Origin: Cordylochernes scorpioides | Taxonomy: Eukaryota > Arthropoda > Arachnida > Pseudoscorpiones > Chernetidae | Direction of reading: 5' to 3' | NCBI GenBank assembly: GCA_030710605.1 | Contig: CP092874.1 | Coordinates: 18,309,691 to 18,373,690 of the forward strand | Length of the DNA: 64,000 bases | In this document: positions 22,601 to 34,600 of the stretch, one piece after another | How positions within the stretch are numbered: the stretch's first letter is position 1 | Layout of the letters: each line of letters opens with the position of its first letter | Notes under the pieces: generated by a model | Database searches by the model: none | The model's input: the letters and a program-made list of their open reading frames with translations, nothing else | What the model was told of the DNA's origin: nothing | Translations under genes and position numbers: made by a program

Positions 22601-25600
22601 ATTGTAAAAATTTGGCTTGACATATTTGGGTATTTGGGAATCAGTGAAGAAGGACTTGAAAATGGTATTAGTCTTCTCATAGTATTTCTGCAAGTTTCCC
22701 CTTATATAATTAGAAATTATATTCCTACTTGAAGAGTCAAATCGGTTGTAATTTATTTCGGTTTTCAACATGTTAGATTCAATATAATCAGTAAGTTTGG
22801 GGACTTGTGCAAGTATATGTGTACAATCCGGTGATGTTGTACTGTAGGCCTGTATACAATGTTTTAATATATTATATTGAAGAGAATTTAGTTTGTCCTT
22901 AGACTTTTTGTTTATGAATGGATACCATATTGGATAACCATAAGTAATTGTACTTCGATATAATGTCTTATACAATATCAGTCTTCGTCTAAAATCTAGA
23001 CCCCATGCTTTCTTTGTCAGGCCAAATAGGTATCCACTAGCTCTAGTTACTTTTATGATCATTTCATTAACGTGAGGCGTAAAGTCCAGTTTGCTTCTGA
23101 CTCGGTGATTTTTAATAGTCACTCCTAGGATCTTAAGTTCTTCAACCGGTTTAATTAACTTGCCCGATATACATGGTAAAAGGTACAACTTCCTTAAGTT
23201 TTGTCCATGAGTGTATATACACTTGGTTATCTCGTGTGTCTTCAATAAAGGTCTCTGTAATATCTTTCAGAGTTATTGTCTGAATCCCGATATACATGGT
23301 AAAAGGTACAACTTCCTTAAGTTTTGTCCATGAGTGTATATACACTTGGTTATCTCGTGTGTCTTCAATAAAGGTCTCTGTAATATCTTTCAGAGTTATT
23401 GTCTGAATCCCGATATACATGGTAAAAGGTACAACTTCCTTAAGTTTTGTCCATGAGTGTATATACACTTGGTTATCTCGTTTGTCTTCAATAAAGGTCA
23501 CTGTAATATCTTTCAGAGTTATTGTCTGAATCCCGATATACATGGTAAAAGGTACAACTTCCTTAAGTTTTGTCCATGAGTGTATATACACTTGGTTATC
23601 TCGTTTGTCTTCAATAAAGGTCACTGTAATATCTTTCAGAGTTATTGTCTGAATCCCGATATACATGGTAAAAGGTACAACTTCCTTAAGTTTTGTCCAT
23701 GAGTGTATATACACTTGGTTATCTCGTTTGTCTTCAATAAAGGTCACTGTAATATCTTTCAGAGTTATTGTCTGAATCCCGATATACATGGTAAAAGGTA
23801 CAACTTCCTTAAGTTTTGTCTATGAGTGTATATACTTGGTTATCTCGTACACTTGGTTATCTCATGTGTCTTCAATAAAGGTCAGTGTAATATCTTTCAG
23901 AGTTATTGTCACGATATACAAGGTAAAAGGTACAACTTCCTCGAGTTTTGTCTCACCATGAGTGCAGATAACAGAGACAAAGGTCGACGTACCATCCACA
24001 CCATGACGTAGGAGAAGACGGCCGTCCAGAAGATAGCCATCGCAAAGGTAAGCAGGAACCAACGTCTCCACTCAGCCTGGCGACAGTCCGGCACCGTGTA
24101 GTGGAGGGTCACCATCAGCGGCGTGCGCACGATCCAGCGTGCTATGGCCAGCACGCCTTCCTCTGCCACATTCGACATCAAGACTTGGACGAGATTCCTC
24201 CATCAGTAGGATTCAACCCCGTGGATAGCATGTCTTTTTAATACCAAACATTTGTAAATATATTTTGGATTTCATTAAGAAAAATGGTCTTTGATGTAAC
24301 GATCTCAAGGAAATATTGGACATATCTTGTGGTTGTAAGCAATATATAGGTGTATGCGTGTATATGTGTGTATATATGTATATATTTTGAAATTTAATGA
24401 TGTAACTGTAAATAAAATTCAAAGAATATCTCTATATGTAAATAATTTATGAATCTTTCTAAGTCGCTTTCTGTGTATCTTTCCATTTTGAATATTTTCT
24501 TTGTTATATTTGTATGTGCATTTAGCGCAAGTGTCCCTAGGGGGACATAGCGTTTTGAATTGAAATAAATAAATAAATAAATAAACATTCCAGGCGTCTT
24601 GGAATTCTCAACTAAAGTCCCCAAAATCCTTGAATACAGATATAAATTCTGAAAGGTACAACTTCCTTAAGTTTTGTCTCCATGAAAGTACCCAAGTCTA
24701 CTGCGGTTCTGGTGGTTCTCAGTACCCTCCATCAAATTGAATGACGTGGATCAAAACAATGGGCTAGCAACACTTCTTCTATTGTACAGAGAGGGAAGTC
24801 GTTACCTGGAACTTTCGAGCTGAGTTCTTCTCATCGTTACATATATAGATAATTATCTATTTTTTTATAATCAAATATCAAAAACTAATTCTGTTCATAT
24901 AATTAGGACTTTATTGGTATCATTAATATAGAACAGCCAAAAAAGAAAGAAAACGAAATCTAAAGGGCAATCCGGGTGGTTACTGACATTGGTACGTGGC
25001 TCTGGACCTGCTGGGGTCATCTAAGGAATGTCATCCAGTTGGCTGTAATTTGCATATATCTAGCGGTTTCTCACTTATACGAGGTTTAGAGATAAATAAG
25101 CGTTGCGCTAGACAAAAAATATAGGTCTATGCCCTTTACCTAAAAATTAAAACTGTTAGGTTTATTCATGTGGGAAATAATATTTTCGACTCGCTTGTGC
25201 TGTCTTTCTTAAAGATCATTGTCATTTGGGGAGATGGGAGAGTTTTAATGATCAGTTATGGAAACGTTTTAATTTGCATACCATTGATAGGCAAGGACAC
25301 TATGTATTTAAGTTTTAAAATAATTTGCATACCTCGCGACGGCAGGTGTCTCCAGGAGTCGTCGGCAATGGGTCCCGTAGCGATGGTGGCGCTGTAAGCC
25401 AACCACAACCATATTTACATATTGTCGCTGGCTGGGGAAATATACAAGTGGGTTAATCTACACGTAGACCGCTACAACTACTATAGCTCTTTGTGTTATG
25501 CAAATATAGTTCTGAAATTGAAGCTACATTATTCTTGGGGCGAAGGTATTTAGTAAACTACAGAAATACATATAACATTTTGTGTGGAATATTGCAAAAG

Positions 25601-28600
25601 CAATTCAGGTATCAGCTTAAAAAAAAAAGGGTTTTCCGAAGACATTAAACTGTCGATACTTCTGGCGGGTTCACTACTGATGATCCAAGCCTTCCTAATT
25701 CTCTCGTTTTCATTAAATAAGATAGAGAAAAATCAATAAAATAATAGTTAAAATACAATATAATGCGGCTTATGATTGTAGAACGACATTTAAAAATTAT
25801 CCCGCATGTGTTTCTCTTTTGAACGAAAACTCGAAATTTATTTTAAGGAGAAATAACGATTATTTCTAACTTTAGAGATGAAGTATGAAAGGATGAATTG
25901 TGAAGAGTAATGATAAACGGAAAAATAAAGTGTCCATAAAGATTCCCATCCCTGGACACTTTATTTTTCCGTTTATCATTACTCTTCACAATTCATCCTT
26001 TCATACTTCATCTCTAAGGTTAGAAATAATCGTTATTTCTCCTTAAAATAAATTTCTAGTTTTCGTTCAAAAGAAACACATGCGGGATAATTTTCAAATT
26101 TCGTTTTACAATAGTTAAAATGCTAAAATAATAACAAGGAAAACGTTTACTATTTTTAAATAAAGAAATTCTAAGAGAGTCATAGATGGAGAATAAATAA
26201 TCGATGTGATTACAATCGATGCGAAGCAATGACTATAAACATTATAAGAAGGGTCTAATTGCTACAAGATGTCTTGTGTCTGGAGGTAGAAGGAGGAGAA
26301 TTCCAATAATTAACATCACCAAAGAGAAGTAAATAAACCAACTGGTCAAAAGCCGGACATGACGGGAAAGAAAGATCAAAATCCAGACAAACCAAAATCT
26401 CGACAAATTGTGATTTAGAGAGAGAGAAAAAAATTATATATATGTTATGAATATTTTGTGTAGTTGTTAGATAAGGCTTGATAAGACAAAGGATCGATAA
26501 GATAAAGGGTTGAGGTGCAGTCGTGATAAAAAAAAGATAATTATTTACCGTCAAGTAGCTTTTATTTTCAATTACTTGAGGAAAGATTACACATTATTTA
26601 GTTTTCACATTATATAGAATTTATAAGTTAATCCTATATTAGTGATTTAAAAGGATTGATTGGTTAACTACGCATATTTACAACAAAACTATACAACAAA
26701 ACTGAAAGTCTTTTAAAAACGATGATAACAAAAGTAAAATTATCAATGAATAAAATAAAAGCAGATTTTCTACTTTTGCATTTGTTTCTGGATGATGGGC
26801 ACTGGTGAGTAGATGCTTAACATTATTTCTATCTAAAAAGTGTTTAAATTTATTGCTAAGAAAAGCTGCATTTCTGTCAGTTATTAATATTTCAGGTTTA
26901 TTAATTTCATATGTGACTGGAGTTGAATTTTCGGGAGATGGCTGTATGGAAGAAGGCTGCTTGTTGCGTGGAAGCGGGTGATGGTTGAGGATGGAGAAAT
27001 CCGGAGTTGTCCTGAGTTAACTGGATATGGCGATGTCTGGTTGATGTGGGATATCAGGTTGAAAAAAATCTTTGTATTTGCATCTTTGATATTAAATAAT
27101 TTTGCTTTTGAAATTTTGAACGAACAGGTAAACATCCTGTCGGCTAATATTATATAAATAATAAAAAGATAAGATTTCTGTTGTTTTTTGATCATGTTGA
27201 TGATTATGGTATGGAGTTATTTGCTGAGCAGTCGTGGCATAAATATTGAAAGAATAATAATAAAAATAGTTTTGATAAGAGATTATTTTAATTGAGCTAT
27301 AGGATAAACATAACTTGGTAAAATTACTGCCTGGCTTAAGGCGTAAGAATAAAAAAAAAATGAAAAGCGTATTTACATAATGTACAAATGTTTTGGGTCG
27401 GCCCAACGGGGAACAACAACAATGAGTATTTATAGAGAAAGCATGACCTCTGGCGGCCGATTTAACAGAATATTTTTATCTATGAAATATTTTTTTTAAA
27501 TAAAACAATATCTTAATATAACATATATATATGAAAAAATAGTACAAATGTGATATTGTACTGGGATAAGGTGCATACTTATGAAAAGAGGCATCTCCTT
27601 ATCGAGAAAATTAAAGTTGCTGATGGTTTGCGCCATCTATCGGAATAAATAGTTGATATTTATTCCGATAGATGGCGCAAGCCATCAGCAACTTTCAGTT
27701 GCAAGATAAGGAGATGCCTGTAAATATAATATTTTCCGGTTCAAAATCACTTTATTAGGTACCGCTCAAAAAGAGCAACCTAGTTTATGATAATTGAAAC
27801 AGTGAATAATATATGAAGGTTATTCACATATTTAACAAAAGGTTAACGCGGGATTCAATCCCGGTTCATGACTGTCGGGAATCGAGGGTGTTACCCACTC
27901 GTCCACCGACTTGTTTTATATATAATATTTCATAAACATTTTATCCAAAACACAGTAAAATGATTTACTCAAATGCTGTTTAGATTTTTAAATTTGTTGG
28001 ATTTCAACCCTGTCATGATTTTGGTCTGACGGGATTCTAGCTGTCAGCATTTTGGGTTGTAGGGGTTTTGTCCGGAACCTTGTGGAGAGAGACTGTTGTT
28101 ACTGATCTGTTTGTTTTGTTTAAAGATATCAGTGATATATTTTATTACTCTGTTTTTATTTGAGATAATCGAAGGTATGTTATTATAATAAAATACTTTG
28201 TTTATAATGTGTATATGTGCAAGAATTGTGAAATAATAAAATAATTATATTTATATGAAAAATAGACACTTCGGCCAGTTAGAGTTTTTTATTTTTCTCA
28301 ACGTTTCGACAAAAATCTTTTGTCTTCGTCAGGAGAAGTAAATAAAAATAAAGCATTTGGCAAGGCGTTAAAAATTGTTCTGAGGTTGCAAGGGCAAAAA
28401 CTCTAACTGGCCGAAGTATCTATTTTACATATTAATATAAATGCCGGCCAGGCAACCTCTATCTTTACGAAAATAATTATAGTAGCATAAAATTTCACAT
28501 CTTTTCATTTAAAGATATCTAAATGTAATGTGCGATTTCTTATATAAAATATCTTTCACTATTAATCTTCATCCTATAATAGAAACTTATCAGGCCAATA

Positions 28601-31600
28601 GAACATTACCAAAGAAGAAGGTATGTAAATAAGAAAAGGAGAGAATACAGAAACAATAAGATAAATGGAGAGATAGAAGAATTACTCACCTGACACTTTT
28701 CCTTCTAAAGCGCGGCAAGTCGCCCAGGTCCAAGGACTGCTGCGGGATGGACATGCGGTGGAGTCTCCGCAGCCGGATTTGCTGGAACCCCACCTCGTTG
28801 ATTTGCATAGACGCAAAAAAATCTTGAAACTATTTTTATTTAAAGATCGAGTTATACACACAGGGGAGTTTGCACATATATTATTTTGAAAATCGAACAA
28901 TCCATATTTAAATCTTTATAGATAATAAAAAGACATATATTGGATTGAATAAATAAAAAATCCAATGTATGCTTTTTTATTATATAAATACTAGCGGACG
29001 TACCCGGCTTCGCCCGGGTGGGTTTTACCCGAGTAAAGGTTTGTCTAACGAATCTCTCGATAAAGTGAACATTTTTTCCCGGTCCCTTGAAAAATACTCG
29101 ATAAGTTGAATAAAATCAATATTAATTGGTTCCCTCGGTAATTGGAAGTTAAAGGAATAGTATCTTGCCTTGGAATTGTATCATTATTCTTGTCTCAAAT
29201 AAATTGCCGTGTCATCCTGAATTTTGTCTTTCCTAATTTTCTACATTACAAAATCATCGTATCATCATGATAATACAGGGTGATCCAAAAGTCCCGCACA
29301 ACTTTAAAAATTAATAACTCCGCGAATATTTGCGCTAGAGCAATGCGGTAAACACCATTGGGGTCAGGATGCAATGGGATTATTTATGGCAAATAATGAA
29401 AAATTCGAAATTGATTTTAGTTACAACTTTATTCGCTAGATGGCGCTCTACCAGAATCAGCGATTCAGCGGCCAAATTGTTTGATAAATTGAAAAATATA
29501 ACTGAACGACACGTATTTTTCCTTTTTGAATACCAGGAAAGAACCCTAATAATATCAAATGATAAATTAATAAAACACCATTTCGCCAAAAGTTAGAAGA
29601 AATGGTTAACGGTTTTTAAATACAATCTGAGATATGTAAAATAGGTAAATGCAAATTAAAACATGTAGCAAAAAAATATTTATATTTTAGATGGGGTTTT
29701 ATGAAAAAGATTGAATGTTTGAAAAACACTGCTGATATCAATACACGATTTTTTGAAATGTTAATATAGTACCAAAAATTATGATGGCACTACTAATAGG
29801 ATTTCGTGCTATAAGGAATGTGTAGTTTTTTGACTAATTGGCGACACTTGACTATTTAACTGGTTATTTGTCATGATCCAAAATTGAAATATAGAGGGGA
29901 GTGACAAAATATATTTGTCGTACTTTATTCCAAATATCCTATGGGTTTGTTAAATGTTATCATTGTTTATTATACTGTACATAATTTTGAAAATGTATCC
30001 CCTCAAAAAAAAATCATTTTTAAATCGACCTTTTGCGTTGAAAAACGTGGTAGTAAAATCATTTTGTATTATTTTTTGCGCAAAATTTCTAAAATTGGTG
30101 GTGGTGGTGGGGGGGGGGGGGGGGATACAGAGAATATTCCTTATGCTATTTCTTCTAATGAGCGAAAAGCGATAAACTAAACATAAGGGTTAAAATTGTG
30201 TATACCAGTGTTATTCGAGAAGTTATAAACCTTTGGCCTGCACGACATAATATAAGATGTGGGCAAATGACAAACAAAAAAATTACTGTTCACAGAAAAA
30301 AAAAAGAGTCAAGATGTGAGGACAGCATTTATTATTCCCATAACCCAAAACAAAGAGCTGCAAAATATAACACATGAGGTAACTGCCTTCTCTCTTGTAT
30401 TAGGTCACAATCCTTGCTCAATGTGGCGCCCTTCATTCTCAAACACTGAAGCGGAAAAACGTTTCTCTCAACTAGAAAAGAAAGCATTGAGCATAACCTT
30501 TGGCGTTGAGAAATTCAGACAATACTTACTGGGACGAAAATTTGTATTGGTCACAGACAACCGACCCTTAATTCATATATTTTCACCTCATAAACCAATT
30601 CCCATATGTGCATCATCCAGAATTAAAAGATGGTCCTTAAAATTAGATGCATTTAATTATACTGTGGAATTTCGAAAAACTAGTGATAATTCCAATGTTG
30701 ACGCATTGTCACGTTTTCCTTTAGAATCGAGTGTCAGGGAGTCTCTTGATGAAGACCAGGTACTTCTTCTCAGGAAGTTGAATGAGGTACCGTTCTCTTT
30801 TATGGAGGTGGCATATGAGACGCCCCAAGATAAAATACTGTCTATAGTATTAAGGAATGTTAGAGAAGGCAACTGGAAATTCACAAGGGTACCGAGAGAA
30901 AACCCACTAGTTCCTCATTATAAGATCAATGAGGAATTAAGTTTGGAGTTTGGTTGTCTTCAATGGCGTGAAAGAGTGGTAATTCCCCAAAAATTAAGAT
31001 CTTTAATTTTAAATGACTTGCATGAAATACACATGGGGATTGTTAAAATGAAGATGATTGCCAGACGGTATTTTCTGGTGGCCAGGCATAGACAGTAACA
31101 TCGAGGAGTTAACTAGAGAATGTAGAGTATGCCAAGAATCGGCAAGCATGCCCCAGCAAGCTACCATCTCGGAATGGACTTGGCCCGAAAAAACCGTGGC
31201 ATCGACTTCATCTTGATCTAGCGGGTCCGTTCATGGGAAGAATGTTTTTGGTTCTCGTGGACGCATACTCAAAGTGGATAGAAATTTTTATCATCAAAGA
31301 TATTACCAGCAAAACGATTATAAATTATCTTAGAGAAATTTTTGCCAGATTTGGATTGCCCTAATTTTTGGTTACAGATAGCGGAAGATAGTTTGTCTCC
31401 GGTGAATTCGAGCAATTTACCAAAATGAATGGTATACGGCACACTAAGACCAGTCCGTATAATCCTAGTATAAATGGTTTAGCTGAGAGATATGTAAGAG
31501 AGTTTAAAAACCTTTTGAGAAAGAATAATGGGAAGGATGATTTAGAGACGAATCTACAAAGATTCCTATTTGCTCATAGAGCATTCCCCCAAACTGTAAT

Positions 31601-34600
31601 AAAAGAATTCCCCCGCGGAACTGCTAATGAAGAGAAGTTTAAGATCAAGATTCTCGAATTTAATACCAAGATGGGAAATCCGCGAGAGGTATTTCATGAG
31701 GCCGTAAGAAGGCAGGAGCAGTTTACTACAGGTTGCGAGGTTTATTTCCGCAACTATGCAACTGGACCTAAACGGTAAAAAGGTACCATTTTGGAATTAT
31801 TGAGCTACCGTCACTACCTTATAAGTTGCGAGGGCGTCGTGTATAAGAGGCATATCAATCAATTGCGACCTGTGAGAAAGAAACAAGTGGAGACAAGAAA
31901 TTTGATACTTCCTCGAACATCAGGAGAGAAGCCTGTAGGTGGAAGTCAGAAATAAAGTGAAGAGGAGGTTCCAGAGGTTTCATCAGGAAACAAGGAGGAG
32001 ACTGCTTCTGTGCACGTACCCTCTTGCACTCCTAGACCAGGGCCTGTTGCTGTGCACGTGCCCTCTTGCACTCCTAAACCAGAGCCTGCCGCTGTGCAAG
32101 TACCCATCCGCAGTCCTAGACCTCAGAGAGCCAGGAAACCCCCAGACCGACTGGAGTATTATTAAGGGGGGAGATGTGTTGTGTATGTAAATAGATGAAG
32201 ATAATTTGCATTCTTTAAAGTCTCATTATGTAAGAATATATGTGTATATAAATTGGACATTTTTTGTTGGCCAAACGAAAAGAATAAGAGCTAAATAAAG
32301 AGTCATGGTCAAGTTTGAGTTGTTGTACATCTAATTACGACACAACCTTAACAACATCCATCCTCACTGAAGACACAAAGGTTGCCTGTTATGCAGATTA
32401 TATAGCCATATGGCACACAAGTAGCAGTATAGAAATATCAGAAAAATACTGAACACATCAATAAGAGGACTGGAGAAGTGGGCAATGAAACTCAAAATGA
32501 CCATAAACCCAATAACACACAAACCTATAGGTCTCCTTCACTAACAGGAAAAAAGGCGTGAATTTAACTCCAAAATAAGCATTAACAACCATATAATTGA
32601 TAAAATTAGATCTCCAAATTACCTAGGTGTGATACTTGATGAGGAATTGCGATTTACAGAACACATAATTAGCACCTCAAATAGAGCAACCAGAAACCTA
32701 AACATTCTGAGAAGGCTATGTGGAACAAATTGGGGAGCAAAACCCAAAATTCTCAGAACAACATATACCACCTTAATAAGAGCAATAATGGAATATGCAA
32801 CACCTGTTTGGGCTTCCTCAAGCTCATCACTAAAAGGAAGACTAGACAGTGTTCAAGCAAAAGCGGCCAAAATAATCACTGGTGCTGTTTCATCCACCAA
32901 CAAAGAGAAAATTCAGAGAGAATGTGGTCTAGACCTACTCGAAAGCAGAAGACAATTAAAAACAATAAAATTCACCACTAGCTTAAAAACTAAAAAAACC
33001 GAAAACATATCCCATAGAACCTATTTAAACTGGACACAAAAAGAAAGGCTCAAAAGATCTTTAACACATCAGCACGACAACAATATTAGAAAGAGCATAA
33101 ATATGAAACATAAGGAATTTCAAAATCGAGAATAACCAATATTTCCTACCTCATTGCCATCAAATGTAATCATCAATCTTAACCTGAATGAACCCTGCAA
33201 TAAAAAAAAAAGAGAACAAAAACATACTTAAAAAGAAAGGACTTGACACAATTGGTTTATGCGATCAGATAAATTATTTAACAGCATATACAGATGGATC
33301 ATCAGACCTTACCATAAGTAATGGAGGGCTGGAATTAACATAATACTGCAAGATGGAAAATACCTCAAAATCAAAGAAGGAGCAAGAAAGATTTCACTTG
33401 TGAACTGACAGCTATCTGGAAAGCTCTTGATGTATGCCTTGACCAACCATCCCTGCATCAAGCAGAAGGAATTATAATATATCGTACACAACGACTTCAT
33501 ATCCGATCTAGAAGCAATTCAGAAGGGCAATACTATAATCACACAGAAAATACACTCGTTACTTACTCAACTGATATCATTGGAGAATAACTGCATTCTA
33601 CAGTGGATTCCTGCCAGTGTTTGGATCGGGGGTAATGAAATGGCAGTTGAATTTGCAAAGGAAGCCAGGAATTTGAGCCAAAGGAAAGAACAAATGCCAT
33701 TATTTGACGCTGATGCTTTGGAAAAATACAAGATAATTGAACAAAAATAAGAAAAAAAATCAAAATGCGAAATAAACACTGAGAGAAAAATGACAAAAAC
33801 TATAACACGGCTTAGAACAAAACACTATAAAGAAATGACAATATATCCAGATGGCACAAGAACCTATAGGACATGCAACAATTGTCCTGGTGTGGAACTA
33901 ACACCTACTCACATATTCTCATGCCCAGAAATGGCCGCAGCCTTGCAGAAAATGGACATAGACCCAGAGCAGCTGCTTTAAACACCCAAGATAGTGGACA
34001 ATGCTGCTGCTGCTGCTGTGATATAGAGAGATGCATGGAGACATCTGAGGCTCTTTATTGGATACGACAAAAACAACAACGGCATTCCAGAGTAAAATAA
34101 ATCATCAGAGATAGATAAATATTTTTCAAATGAATTAAAATAAATATAATCGATACTGAGAGAGAGTTGAATTTAAAAAATTAGAAAATTATTATTTCCG
34201 AAATTTAAATAGCTGAGAGGATTCCAGCAAACCGCATCTAAAATATCAGGCTTTTTTTTTGCTACATGTTTTAATTTGCATTTACCTATTTTACATATCT
34301 CAGATTGTATTTAAAAATCGTTAACCATTTCTTCTAACTTTTGGCGAAATGGTGTTTTATTAATTTATCATTTGATATTATTAGGGTTCTTTCCTGGTAT
34401 TCAAAAAGGAAAAATACGTGTCGTTCAGTTATATTTTTCAATTTATCAAACAATTTGGCCGCTGAATAGCTGATTCTGGTAGAGCGCCATCTAGCGAATA
34501 AAGTTGTAACTAAAATCAATTTCGAATTTTTCATTATTTGCCATAAAATATCCCATTGCATCCTGAACCCAATGGTGTTTACCGCATTGCTCTAGCGCAA

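Noticed and set aside
23151-23789. 212-codon frame as a second repeat protein
   Set aside because: Same satellite, second part of the array.
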